Positions 43,045 through 50,985 of a DNA stretch of 53,279 nucleotides are shown in pieces. This stretch comes from JAVBKB01 sp031554275 (lineage in GTDB: Bacteria > Bacillota > Bacilli > JARBTR01). The notes under the pieces were generated by a model that searched no databases, was not told where the DNA came from, and saw only the letters and a list, made by a program, of their open reading frames with translations. The stretch covers positions 1 to 53,279 of the forward strand of contig JAVBKB010000023.1 in assembly GCA_031554275.1 (NCBI GenBank), written 5' to 3'. Every line of letters begins with the position of its first letter. Position 1 is the first letter of the stretch. A program made the translations under genes and the position numbers.

Positions 43045-44305
43045 GTCCCCCAATAAGGCTGTTTCTGTGTTTCGCTGTTGCATGTTTTGTTGCTGAAACT
43101 GCACGTAATAATGCATCCTTGCCATATCTTTCGCGCACTGCATCCATTACAAAACCCACATCGCGTTGCTTATAATATTTCTGATTAAAAAGATCCATTT
43201 GAAAATGACCATCATCTGTTTCCACATTGGATAATCGTACAAATATCTTTCGTACAGGCAAGCCTGTTTGGTGGTGCTCCTTTAGTAACTGCAAACAGGC
43301 CTCATAAATATCTAGGGTAACATTGGTCAAGTTATCAATGGTATGTGATCGATAAAATCCTTTCTGCGCCGCCCTTTTATTGTAGTTCAGCCCTAAACTC
43401 ACAGTTCGACCGGCAGCCTGCTTTCTTCTAGCTCTGCGCGCTACTTCTTCACACATTTCAAGAATAGCAACCTTTATCTCCTCTAGCTCAAAAAAATCCC
43501 GCATCAGCATTTGACTATTTCCAATACTATGACTTCTCTGATGAGTTGACGATCCTATCTCAGAATGATCTAATCCCCAAGCATGGTAGTAAAGTTGCTT
43601 TCCCATGACGCCAAACTTGCTTTCTAATTTCTTGAGATCATAATTTGCAAGGTCGCCTATACTGTAAATACCAACATCATTCAATTTCTTCTCCATCCGT
43701 GCACCAATACCCCACATCTCACTGAGTGGTGATATTGACCATAACTTGGTCTTTACATCCTCATAAGTCCAACGCGCGACAAAACCGTTGTGAGTCTTCG
43801 CCTCTACATCCAAAGCTACTTTCGCCAACAGCATATTAGGACCGATACCAATACAGCATATTAATCCAAACTCTCTTAGCAAGTCATTCTTGATTTGTTC
43901 TGCCGCCTCTTCTACTGAACCAAAAAGTGTACTTGTACCATCCAAATTGATAAAGGCTTCATCTACGCTATAGATATAGATATCCTTCTGAGGTGCATAA
44001 CGACTGAATAATCTTGAAATTTCTGTTGAAATTCGCAAATAAGTTGCCATCTTAGGCTCCTCAATGCAAATACGTTTATCTGCTGGAATCTCATATCTCC
44101 TCGAACCTGTCTTGATACCAAACTCCTTTTTCATTGCTGGTGAAGATGCCAGCACAACACTCCCTGGGTGATTCTTGCTACCCACTACAGCTAAGTAGGT
44201 CGTCATCGGATCTAAACCCTTTAAGACGCAAGTACAACTTGCATAAAAAGACCGCATATCCACACAAATAATTTGTTGGTGTGGCGCAAGATCATAGTTG
44301 ATCAT
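43034..44305 (-). CDS. uvrX: Y-family DNA polymerase (UvrX/ImpB-MucB-SamB type)
   Basis: A 423-residue translesion polymerase. The palm motifs are IICVDMRSFYASC (about 13-25) and the catalytic YSVDEAFINLDG (about 112-123). A helix-hairpin-helix segment (LWSISPLSEMWGIGARMEKK, about 188-207) and the little-finger domain follow, ending in FQMDLFN, a possible clamp-binding motif. It copies past damaged bases. AAGGAAGG precedes the ATG at 44303-44305. Two LexA-type boxes upstream show SOS control. Downstream come the YolD-like and unknown genes. Confidence 0.93.
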   Translation of the reverse strand: MINYDLAPHQQIICVDMRSFYASCTCVLKGLDPMTTYLAVVGSKNHPGSVVLASSPAMKKEFGIKTGSRRYEIPADKRICIEEPKMATYLRISTEISRLFSRYAPQKDIYIYSVDEAFINLDGTSTLFGSVEEAAEQIKNDLLREFGLICCIGIGPNMLLAKVALDVEAKTHNGFVARWTYEDVKTKLWSISPLSEMWGIGARMEKKLNDVGIYSIGDLANYDLKKLESKFGVMGKQLYYHAWGLDHSEIGSSTHQRSHSIGNSQMLMRDFFELEEIKVAILEMCEEVARRARRKQAAGRTVSLGLNYNKRAAQKGFYRSHTIDNLTNVTLDIYEACLQLLKEHHQTGLPVRKIFVRLSNVETDDGHFQMDLFNQKYYKQRDVGFVMDAVRERYGKDALLRAVSATKHATAKHRNSLIGGHKA

Positions 44306-44394
44306 GGTAATTTCCTTCCTTAATAATGATCCTTTCTGCTATCTGCTCATGCATTTGTGTAGGATTCCTGCACAGACTAATCCCCGGAAAAACA

Positions 44395-44441
44395 CGAACA
44401 TATATTCTAGTGTACTCAATATTAACACGAATATACGTTCC
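44395..44441 (-). promoter_or_regulatory. Two LexA (SOS) boxes upstream of the Y-family polymerase
   Basis: CGAACATATATTCT (44395-44408) and CGAATATACGTTCC (44428-44441) each match the Bacillus LexA operator core GAAC-N4-GTTC with one mismatch. Their centres are 33 bases apart, about three helical turns. They lie 90-136 bases upstream of the start codon. Confidence 0.8.
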
Positions 44442-44455
44442 TGTAAATAAATTAA

Positions 44456-44492
44456 TTTTAAAAACCTGCCCAGATGTTCTGAACAGGTTTTA
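44456..44492. terminator. Terminator after the collagen-like gene
   Basis: AAAACCTG and CAGGTTTT form the outer stem of a hairpin at 44461-44491 with an inner CAGA/TCTG pairing. The T run on the minus strand follows directly. It begins 19 bases past the collagen-like stop. Confidence 0.8.
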
Positions 44493-44509
44493 GTTGCATT
44501 ATGCTATTT

Positions 44510-45439
44510 TTACGAAAGTTTTTTTATCAAAATTGAAATACTCACGGTACCTGCAAGTTGACCATCATCAATCACTGCATTCTGTTCTGGATCAACGTTT
44601 CTAAGTGTGAGTGTAACGGGGAGATTTGCAGAAGAGACGATGATTAAAGCTTGACCGTAAACAATACTGGATGCAGATGTTGCTGTATAACGAGTTCCTG
44701 GAAGTTCACAATCACCAATAAACAAAGCCAGTGTGACATTCGCCACTTGTGGTTGTGCATAAAACACGACATCATATAACCCGTTCTGACTTAACAAAAT
44801 TGATGACGGGGCGGTAAAGCTAATACCTGCTGGCAATGGATTTGGAATTGGCATTTGATTAAATTGCACACTACCACCTGGTGCGATTGTTTGCGTACCA
44901 ATATGATAGATATAAGCAAATGTTGCCACTCCTCCTGCTGGACCTTGTTCACCTTGTTCACCTTGTATACCCTGTATACCTTGTTCACCCTGTATACCCT
45001 GTTCCCCTTGTATACCCTGTATACCCTGTTCCCCTTGTTCACCCTGTATACCCTGTTCACCTTGCATCCCTGGTGCTCCCGGCGCTCCTGGTTCTCCTGC
45101 TGCTCCTGCTGGACCTGGTGGTCCCTGCATCCCTGGTGCTCCTGGCGCTCCCGGTTCCCCTGCTGGACCTTGATCACCCTGCGGACCTGCTGGTCCAGTT
45201 TGACAATCACATCGATTGTCCATATCAAAGCTTGTATCTACTTCAGCCGTAGTTTCGGCATCTGTCGCATTCAGGTTCACATCAGAATCAAGTGAATTAC
45301 AAAACATCTCCAAAAGTTGATCGGCAGTTGGTGCTAACTCAGATTCTGGTTCTGGTTCGCTCCGATTTCCAAAAAAGGATTGCCTATTGCCTCGATTACC
45401 TTCACGTTCAAAATCTTCTCTCCTAAAATAAATGGCCAT
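44510..45439 (-). CDS. Collagen-like exosporium-type protein
   Basis: A 309-residue protein. Residues 1-80 are an N-terminal segment starting MAIYFRREDF, with acidic and Ser-rich parts. Then come 29 uninterrupted Gly-X-Y triplets (DNA 44936-45196), first GAP/GEP-rich, then GIQ/GEQ-rich. The last 130 residues are a compact beta-rich domain of the kind found at the tip of BclA-type filaments (SILLSQNGLYDVVFYAQPQV). Such proteins form the hair-like nap of Bacillus spores. The ATG at 45439 has a perfect AGGAGGTG. A sigma-K-like promoter directly upstream supports late mother-cell expression. No signal peptide is seen, as expected for a mother-cell protein. Confidence 0.88.
   Translation of the reverse strand: MAIYFRREDFEREGNRGNRQSFFGNRSEPEPESELAPTADQLLEMFCNSLDSDVNLNATDAETTAEVDTSFDMDNRCDCQTGPAGPQGDQGPAGEPGAPGAPGMQGPPGPAGAAGEPGAPGAPGMQGEQGIQGEQGEQGIQGIQGEQGIQGEQGIQGIQGEQGEQGPAGGVATFAYIYHIGTQTIAPGGSVQFNQMPIPNPLPAGISFTAPSSILLSQNGLYDVVFYAQPQVANVTLALFIGDCELPGTRYTATSASSIVYGQALIIVSSANLPVTLTLRNVDPEQNAVIDDGQLAGTVSISILIKKLS
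44936..45196 (-). repeat. Gly-X-Y coding repeat
   Basis: 29 nine-base units coding for collagen triplets. One block (GEP-GAP-GAP-GMQ) occurs twice, and GIQ/GEQ units near 44960-45065 are nearly the same at the DNA level, so length changes by slippage are likely. Confidence 0.9.
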
Positions 45440-45459
45440 TATTTCACCTCCTGTACAAG

Positions 45460-45487
45460 TATGATATGCCTGGACCAAATTTCTGGT
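45460..45487 (-). promoter_or_regulatory. Candidate sigma-K promoter of the collagen-like gene
   Basis: On the minus strand CATATCATA (45460-45468) matches the sigma-K -10 pattern CATANNNTA exactly, and AC (45486-45487) lies 17 bases upstream. The -10 is 20 bases before the ATG, leaving room for the ribosome site. Confidence 0.55.
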
Positions 45488-45605
45488 ACCACACCTGTGT
45501 AAAAACGGCGCAAACCCATAACATTGCAATTTCTTTTCATTAAAAAAGTTGAACCAAGAGTTCAACTAGTTCAACTTTATATGAATTGACCGACATCCAT
45601 CCAGT

Positions 45606-46364
45606 CTACTTCTGGCGATCACAGTAAATTTTCATTGCCTCACTCATAAATGCCGCTAGACCTTCCTGGGATTTATCAATATTTGCGGTGAATCGCGGGT
45701 CCGCAATATACATGTCCGCCAACCCGCGATATATTTCCACTGTGCAATTATAGAAATTGTCGGTAATACTCTGATGATGTGCAGCAATCGCTACCTGAGC
45801 TTCATCAGAAGCAGGTCCTTTGGGCATTGCGGCAACTAAGTTCCCATAAATCACTTCATTTTGCTCATGCATACGACGCCAATCATCTTCGGTATAGTTC
45901 TTCGTACGACGTGCTGACTCCTTGTAAGCATCTGAGTCACCATACTTTTCTTTCGTTTCTGCTTCATATTGCTTTTGATGTTCTTCAATTTTTTTCATAT
46001 CAAATGGTTCAAACATTTTTTTCTTAGACATCTTGACTCCTCCTTGTACCGATTGTAATGTCTCATCAACCGATCGAATAATTTTTTCGAGGCGACTCAT
46101 CTTCAACTCTAACATCTGTTTATGCTTCACCAATGCCTGGGTGCGATCAAAGCTTGGGTGCATAATAATTTGCTTGATTTCTTCTAGCGGAAATCCCAAT
46201 TCTTTAAAAAAAAGAATTTGTTGCAACTTTGCAAAATCCTCATCACTATATTGGCGATAGCCATTAGCAGCTATTTGCGGTTTCAACAAGCCGATTTCAT
46301 CATAATGATGTAGCGTTCGCACACTTACACCAGCTAATTCTGCAACTTGCTTGATTTGATACAT
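45606..46364 (-). CDS. MerR-family regulator with TipAS effector domain
   Basis: A 252-residue activator of the TipA/Mta group. The N-terminal MerR winged helix is YQIKQVAELAGVSVRTLHHY with EIGLLKP, then a coiled-coil dimerisation helix (about 75-110). The C-terminal TipAS domain (about 135-252) has DDWRRMHEQ and AHHQSITDNFYNC. TipAS domains bind drugs and peptides, so a multidrug-responsive role is likely. A GTG at 46373 lies inside GAGGTG, so the ATG at 46364 is the start. A MerR-type promoter with a Mta-like operator precedes it, implying autoregulation. No efflux gene is adjacent. Confidence 0.9.
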   Translation of the reverse strand: MYQIKQVAELAGVSVRTLHHYDEIGLLKPQIAANGYRQYSDEDFAKLQQILFFKELGFPLEEIKQIIMHPSFDRTQALVKHKQMLELKMSRLEKIIRSVDETLQSVQGGVKMSKKKMFEPFDMKKIEEHQKQYEAETKEKYGDSDAYKESARRTKNYTEDDWRRMHEQNEVIYGNLVAAMPKGPASDEAQVAIAAHHQSITDNFYNCTVEIYRGLADMYIADPRFTANIDKSQEGLAAFMSEAMKIYCDRQK

Positions 46365-46383
46365 TTGTTTCACCTCAACAACT

Positions 46384-46414
46384 ATCCTATACTATCACGT
46401 AACGTAAGAGTCAA
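46384..46414 (-). promoter_or_regulatory. MerR-type promoter and operator of the TipAS regulator
   Basis: On the minus strand TTGACT (46409-46414) is followed by CTTACGTTACGTGATAG and then TATAGGAT. Read as TTGACT, 19 bases and TAGGAT (46384-46389), it has the long spacer typical of MerR-activated promoters. The ACGTTACGT core resembles sites bound by B. subtilis Mta. Confidence 0.65.
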
Positions 46415-46527
46415 TTCGTTTTAAAATTTTTTTACTTAAATCAGTTTTCACTCGTAATCATTTTTAGAAATCATTCGAGACACCCTAAAGTCACGCTAAA
46501 CAACCTACAACTGTTGGCTGCATCACG

Positions 46528-46788
46528 TTACCCCTTCAAATAGTACTCCATGATCTCATCCACAAGCTCAAACATATCAAACGCTGTGTAATCCCTAGCC
46601 TTTGGGTTATCGTGTACTAACTTCACTGCAGCCTCAAGAAACTGCATCCAGTTTGCAGGGAAACACATCTCCTTTTGAATTTCGACTGCTGTCTTGCCAT
46701 GCACTTTATAAGTGTGCATGAACTTAGAAGAGCGTGTATACTTTTTGTATGCATGGTCTGAATCAAAATCATTTCTGGTTTTTAACAC
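46528..46788 (-). CDS. Small unknown protein
   Basis: An 86-residue, probably soluble and mostly helical protein with no signal peptide or known motif (YKVHGKTAVEIQKEMCFPAN; FDMFELVDEIMEYYLKG). The start is a GTG at 46788, six bases after GAGGGATCGCG, a credible ribosome site. It stands alone between the MerR gene and the divergent LCP gene. The good ribosome site and balanced composition support a real gene. Confidence 0.6.
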   Translation of the reverse strand: MLKTRNDFDSDHAYKKYTRSSKFMHTYKVHGKTAVEIQKEMCFPANWMQFLEAAVKLVHDNPKARDYTAFDMFELVDEIMEYYLKG

Positions 46789-46962
46789 CGCGATCCCTCA
46801 TTCTTTTTAAAAAAGCTTGCATATTTGTTGAAAATATTCTATCATTTTTTTCTTGAAGAAAACAAATGAGAAACAAATGAAGTGGAAAAAAATAAATTCC
46901 CACTATATTATTAGTCAGTATTTTTGGTATTCTTATATCATAGCTTGTTAAGGAGGGCAGAC

Positions 46963-47949
46963 ATGGTTACTCGAAAAGGGAAATTAAGAAGACAAAAGAG
47001 GAGAAGAAGGAGATTACTTTTACTTATTCTCGCTATGATTTTAGTACCGATTTTGTTTTTCGGAACGAAATATACAATTAAATTCTTTCAGACAAATGCT
47101 CAAGTCAAGAACGAGCTTAAACGAGGAACTACATCCGAAAAGAGAGACGAAGCAGTGAAAAAGGAGGACCCTTTCTCAATTCTATTGATTGGCACAGACC
47201 AAGCCACCAAGGAGGAAAAAGGTCGTTCTGACACGATGATTATTGTAACAGTTAACCCCAAAAGTGATACTATGAAAATGACTAGTGTTCCAAGAGATAT
47301 GCGCGTGAAAATACCTGGACACAATGACTATTCGAAAATCAACGCCGCCTTCGCAGAAGGTGGTGCCGATCTGACAATTGAAACAATTGAAAATGAATTT
47401 GATATCCCGATAGACAATTATGTGCAAATCAATTTCCAAGGATTTAAGGATATGGTTAATATCTTTGGAGGTATCGATGTCAATAATAAATTTAAATTCA
47501 AAGAATTGTGGTATGACTTCCCTGCAGGTCCATTGCATCTTGATGGCGATCAAGCATTGGCTTATGTGAGAATGCGAAAGTCAGATCCACAAGGAGATTA
47601 TGGTAGACAAGAAAGACAGAAAGAAGCCATTAAAATCATCATGGGTAGGGCTAAGAGCTTTGATTCAATTAAAAACTTTGAGGGAATCATGGACACAGTT
47701 GGAACCAGTGTGAAATCTAGCTACTCCATTTTAGAAATGTGGGATTTAAAAGAAGACTACTCTGATGCTTTGAATAACGTAGAGTCTGTCAAAATCCAAG
47801 CGAAAAGCGCAACTATTAGGGCGCAATCATACGAATTACTCCCATATGATGAGCGTATACGTATCACAGAATTAATTCGTACTCATTTAGATCTCCCATT
47901 AAAGGATCGTAGTACGTATCCAAACAATGATAAAGAGATCGCAAAATAA
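46963..47949 (+). CDS. LytR-CpsA-Psr family protein (wall polymer ligase)
   Basis: A 328-residue membrane-anchored enzyme of the LCP family, which attaches teichoic acids or capsule to peptidoglycan. A very basic cytoplasmic start (RKGKLRRQKRRRRR) precedes one membrane helix (about 20-40). The catalytic domain shows ILLIGTDQ, GRSDTMIIVTVNP, TSVPRDMRVKIP and LAYVRMRKSDPQGDYGRQ. The ATG at 46963 follows AAGGAGGG; an earlier in-frame ATG at 46924 has no ribosome site. It is next to galU (convergent), which supplies UDP-glucose for wall polymers. Confidence 0.92.
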   Translation: MVTRKGKLRRQKRRRRRLLLLILAMILVPILFFGTKYTIKFFQTNAQVKNELKRGTTSEKRDEAVKKEDPFSILLIGTDQATKEEKGRSDTMIIVTVNPKSDTMKMTSVPRDMRVKIPGHNDYSKINAAFAEGGADLTIETIENEFDIPIDNYVQINFQGFKDMVNIFGGIDVNNKFKFKELWYDFPAGPLHLDGDQALAYVRMRKSDPQGDYGRQERQKEAIKIIMGRAKSFDSIKNFEGIMDTVGTSVKSSYSILEMWDLKEDYSDALNNVESVKIQAKSATIRAQSYELLPYDERIRITELIRTHLDLPLKDRSTYPNNDKEIAK

Positions 47950-48085
47950 GTAGGAACTAAGATATTACTGTGAAAGAAATTGAGCAAAATATACAAATAA
48001 TAATTAAGATCATCCTCGCACAACTAACAGATAATAAGCAGAACGAAACCACTGCACGGTGGCGAATCAACCAAATACCTAGCAC

Positions 48086-48119
48086 AACCAGTAGAAAGCA
48101 ATCTGCTGGTTTTTCTTTT
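48086..48119 (+). terminator. Terminator after the LCP gene
   Basis: AACCAGTAGA (48086-48095) pairs with TCTGCTGGTT (48102-48111; one G-U) around a six-base loop and is followed by a T-rich run. Confidence 0.85.
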
Positions 48120-48177
48120 GTTTTACAATGGGTGAACCCATGGTTAAACGATATTGTAGTAATATTATCCCCTACAT

Positions 48178-48213
48178 ACGAAAACGGAACCTTCCTTATG
48201 GAAAGTCCCGTTA
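48178..48213 (-). terminator. Probable terminator after galU
   Basis: On the minus strand ACGGGACTTTCC and GGAAGGTTCCGT form a stem with two mismatches around a four-base loop, followed by TTTTCG. It lies about 65 bases past the galU stop. The rest of the 47950-48278 gap shows no gene. Confidence 0.55.
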
Positions 48214-48278
48214 CCCCTACGCTTTTTCGATCTCATGTACTCACAGATATTTAGCCTCGAAAAGCAATACGAAGACGC

Positions 48279-49151
48279 TTAGTCAAGATGCTTTCTCACC
48301 CGATCTCTCATGATCATTAATAAATCATTCCGCAAACTGGTATCTTGTAATGCAAAATCTATCGTTGTTTCAATAAACCCGATTTTTTCACCAACATCAT
48401 AACGTTTTCCTTCAAAATCATAGGCATACACTGTTTGTTCTTCATTTAGTTGTTGAATGGCATCTGTCAACTGAATTTCTCCACCTGCACCTACCCGCTG
48501 GTGTGATAGAAAGTGAAAGATTTCTGGACGAAGTATGTATCTTCCCATTATCGCCAAATTAGACGGTGCAGTCCCAGGTGTTGGTTTCTCCACAAAACTT
48601 CGAACACGGTAACGTCTACCCATTTGGTCTACTTGCTCAATTACACCATATCGATGTGTCTGATTCTCTGGTACCTGCTGCACACCAATAATCGAACAAT
48701 TCGTTGCATTGTACTCATCGATCAACTGCTTTAAACAAGGTACTTCAGATTGTACAATATCATCGCCTAGTAGCACCGCAAACGGTTCATTTCCAATGAA
48801 GTTGCGCGCACACCAAACCGCATGACCCAAGCCCATAGGGGATTTCTGGCGAATATAATGAATCTCGACATTAGAAGATTTTTTAACTTTTTCAAGGAGA
48901 TCGAGCTTTCCATTTTCCAACAAGTTTGTTTCTAAGTCGGTAGCGAAATCAAAATGATCTTCAATCGCTCGCTTATTTCTGCCCGTTACAATGAGAATGT
49001 CTTTAATACCCGAATCAATGGCTTCCTCGACAATATATTGAATAGTTGGCTTATCAACAATAGGTAGCATTTCTTTAGGCATTGCTTTCGTAGCTGGTAA
49101 AAACCTCGTACCTAGACCTGCTGCAGGAATAATTGCTTTACGAATGTGCAC
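48279..49151 (-). CDS. galU: UTP-glucose-1-phosphate uridylyltransferase
   Basis: A 290-residue enzyme making UDP-glucose from UTP and glucose-1-phosphate, called GtaB in B. subtilis. It contains RKAIIPAAGLGTRFLPATKA (nucleotide site), MPKEMLPIVDKPTIQYIVEE, GLGHAVWCARNFIGNEPFAV, LGDDI and GGEIQLTDAI. The product feeds glycolipid anchors of lipoteichoic acid and wall teichoic acid, linking it to ltaS and the LCP gene. A GTG at 49160 lies within the ribosome site GAGGTG, so I use the next in-frame GTG at 49151. Confidence 0.94.
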   Translation of the reverse strand: MHIRKAIIPAAGLGTRFLPATKAMPKEMLPIVDKPTIQYIVEEAIDSGIKDILIVTGRNKRAIEDHFDFATDLETNLLENGKLDLLEKVKKSSNVEIHYIRQKSPMGLGHAVWCARNFIGNEPFAVLLGDDIVQSEVPCLKQLIDEYNATNCSIIGVQQVPENQTHRYGVIEQVDQMGRRYRVRSFVEKPTPGTAPSNLAIMGRYILRPEIFHFLSHQRVGAGGEIQLTDAIQQLNEEQTVYAYDFEGKRYDVGEKIGFIETTIDFALQDTSLRNDLLMIMRDRVRKHLD

Positions 49152-49531
49152 AAATTTCACCTCAATTCAAAGATGTTACGAGAAGCATCGGGAATCGATT
49201 CGAAATATTTACACGTTATTTAGTGAAAATATTTCAAGCAGTCGACGACCAAAATCGATAAATACACCATGCTTCAAGACGCGCAGGATTTCCTCCGTTG
49301 AAGTCGTTCGCACTTCAAGATGCTAAATAATTGTATGGTTGTGGTTTGTTTTTATTCAGCAAAAAGTGTTAATCGCAAATTTTGTTCTCTTATTCCTTCT
49401 ATTAAAAATCGCCAAGAAGATGGCGATTTTTGAGGAGAGGTTACTGGGGGAATTAATGGGGGTTACAACTTATTCGGCAAACTATTACCTGAAAACTGGG
49501 CCTATCTGTCCAAAGTATGCAGCAATTCTAG
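49152..49531. other. Intergenic region upstream of galU
   Basis: About 380 bases with no gene. It contains a small hairpin (TTGAAGT and ACTTCAA arms, 49298-49318) and a strong terminator near 49404 (listed). No well-spaced galU promoter was found. Confidence 0.4.
49404..49431. terminator. Terminator after the ssb operon
   Basis: AAAAATCGCCA (49404-49414) and TGGCGATTTTT (49421-49431) form a perfect 11-base stem with a six-base loop. Both strands give a T run, but only the minus-strand ssb unit (ends 49532) reads toward it. Confidence 0.8.
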
Positions 49532-49774
49532 TCAATACTTGAGATAACTTCGTTCTGCAATTTCTTGACAATATATTGTTTCAAACTCTCGAATCTCCCT
49601 GATTAATGAGGTAATTAAATTTTTCATGTGTTTGATTTCAGCATCATGTTTGGCAAGACGACTATTTGCGCTGCCCAGTACTCGAATTAAATTTACAATC
49701 ATATCCTCGCTAGCAATATGCTGTAGCGGTTCTTGACCTTTTTCAAATCTATGGCACATATGAACGTTATTCAT
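49532..49774 (-). CDS. Small protein coupled to ssb, unknown
   Basis: An 80-residue, mainly helical protein with a likely coiled coil in the second half (RLAKHDAEIKHMKNLITSLI). No known motif. Its ATG overlaps the ssb stop by four bases (ATGA), which argues for a real coupled gene. The ribosome site is weak, as is common for coupled starts. I do not recognise the family. Confidence 0.65.
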   Translation of the reverse strand: MNNVHMCHRFEKGQEPLQHIASEDMIVNLIRVLGSANSRLAKHDAEIKHMKNLITSLIREIREFETIYCQEIAERSYLKY

Positions 49775-50256
49775 GTAGTCACATCCGTTTGTTTGCGATC
49801 TGTATTCTTTTTGAAATCACCTAGCTTATTTGCTATTTTATCGATTTCTAAGCGAGGTAATTCGGTTATTGTGTCTTTGGAAGTCTCAGATTTGATTAGC
49901 TGATCCACAGATTGTATAGCATCTGTCTCTGACTTATGCAATTTGTCCATGAATTGTACATTTTCTGCAACTACCTCTGTAACATAGACAGTGCGCAATT
50001 CTGCATTTTCATATTTTCTTGTAGCAATCCTACCTGTAACACCCACAACTGAACCTTTCCCACAATAAAGTGCTGTCTTCTCAGCAACTTTGCCCCATAG
50101 TGTACATTGCACAAAGTCCGTTTTGTACTCGCCATTTTGGTCCCGAAAGTTCCTAGAAACCGCTAGTGCTACATTCGAAACCGCCTTCCCATCAGGTGTA
50201 TATCTCACCTCTAAATCTTTGGTTAAGCGTCCTACTAGAGTTACTTGATTTAACAT
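49771..50256 (-). CDS. ssb: Single-stranded DNA-binding protein, tail-less SsbB-like
   Basis: A 161-residue protein with a clear SSB OB-fold (1-105): MLNQVTLVGRLTKDLEVRYT, AVSRNFRDQNGEYKTDFVQC, TLWGKVAE and GVTGRIATRKYEN. The remaining 55 residues are charged and lack the acidic tip (DDDIPF) through which the main SSB recruits partners. This fits an SsbB-type paralogue, which in B. subtilis acts in transformation and also lies close to mbl and fabZ. The gene is coupled to the small protein downstream. Protein interactions of this tail are unknown. Confidence 0.88.
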   Translation of the reverse strand: MLNQVTLVGRLTKDLEVRYTPDGKAVSNVALAVSRNFRDQNGEYKTDFVQCTLWGKVAEKTALYCGKGSVVGVTGRIATRKYENAELRTVYVTEVVAENVQFMDKLHKSETDAIQSVDQLIKSETSKDTITELPRLEIDKIANKLGDFKKNTDRKQTDVTT

Positions 50257-50365
50257 TTTCTCACCTCGTTTCTATTAATGACATCATAAAGAAAGCCACA
50301 CTACTTGTAAAAACAGTATGTTTGCAATTTGAAACCATTTTGGCTGGTAAAATTCGCATGCAATC

Positions 50366-50403
50366 AAAAAGTTCGTAACCTCATTAGAGAAAGTTACGAA
50401 CTT
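50366..50403 (-). terminator. Terminator after fabZ
   Basis: AAGTTCGTAAC (50369-50379) and GTTACGAACTT (50393-50403) form a perfect 11-base stem. On the minus strand it is followed by TTTTTG. It begins 14 bases past the fabZ stop. Confidence 0.9.
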
Positions 50404-50416
50404 CACAAAATACTTA

Positions 50417-50833
50417 TTATTTCAACGCAAAAGTAATTTCCGCTTCACAGGTTACTTCGCCATCCACAGTTGCAATAGCTCTCCCTTTGCCCACAGGTCC
50501 ACGGAGTTTAACTATCTCTACCTCTAGACGTAATTGATCACCAGGAACAACTTGCCGCTTAAATCGGCAACTATCTATACCTGCAAAGAAAGCCAATTTA
50601 CCTTGGTTCTCTTCTTTACGCAATACAATCACTGCTCCTACCTGTGCAAGTGCTTCAACAATAAGCACACCAGGCATGACAGGGTAATCTGGGAAATGCC
50701 CATTAAAAAACTCTTCATTAGCTGTCACATTTTTGATTCCAACAGCTTTTGTATCTGTTACTTCCAATATCCGATCAATTAGTAAAAAAGGATAGCGATG
50801 CGGAATAATTGATTTGATTTCTTGAATGTCCAA
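50417..50833 (-). CDS. fabZ: 3-hydroxyacyl-ACP dehydratase
   Basis: A 138-residue hot-dog-fold dehydratase of the fatty acid elongation cycle. The signature is IPHRYPFLLIDRILEV near the start and the catalytic NGHFPDYPVMPGVLIVEALA (about 44-63), with His in GHFP and the acidic Glu in VEALAQ. The start is TTG at 50833, six bases after a perfect AGGAGG; there is no in-frame ATG nearby. Location next to mbl matches other Bacilli. Confidence 0.96.
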   Translation of the reverse strand: MDIQEIKSIIPHRYPFLLIDRILEVTDTKAVGIKNVTANEEFFNGHFPDYPVMPGVLIVEALAQVGAVIVLRKEENQGKLAFFAGIDSCRFKRQVVPGDQLRLEVEIVKLRGPVGKGRAIATVDGEVTCEAEITFALK

Positions 50834-50940
50834 TAATAACCTCCTAAAAAATCCTCCGATTTGTGGAATGCATGACCATGTTCAAATATTATGTAGCCAG
50901 CTGATAAATGATCTTTCTATGCACAAATCTTCTGGGAAAT

Positions 50941-50973
50941 AAGTAACAGAAGGGAGTCTCCCTTCTGTTACTT
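50941..50973 (-). terminator. Terminator after the EpuA-like gene
   Basis: The arms 50941-50955 and 50959-50973 are perfectly complementary over 15 bases (AAGTAACAGAAGGGA) with a three-base loop. The following U run is short (TTATTT). It begins 12 bases past the stop. Confidence 0.75.
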
Positions 50974-50985
50974 ATTATACAATTA

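Noticed and set aside
44791..45295. Long open frames antisense and frame-shifted to the collagen repeat
   Set aside because: Artefacts of the nine-base periodicity; the Gly-X-Y frame has the ribosome site and tip domain.
47970..48254. 94-residue plus-strand open frame after the LCP gene
   Set aside because: It runs straight through a strong terminator and has no ribosome site.
49339..49542. 67-residue plus-strand open frame
   Set aside because: It spans the perfect terminator stem at 49404-49431 and lacks a ribosome site.
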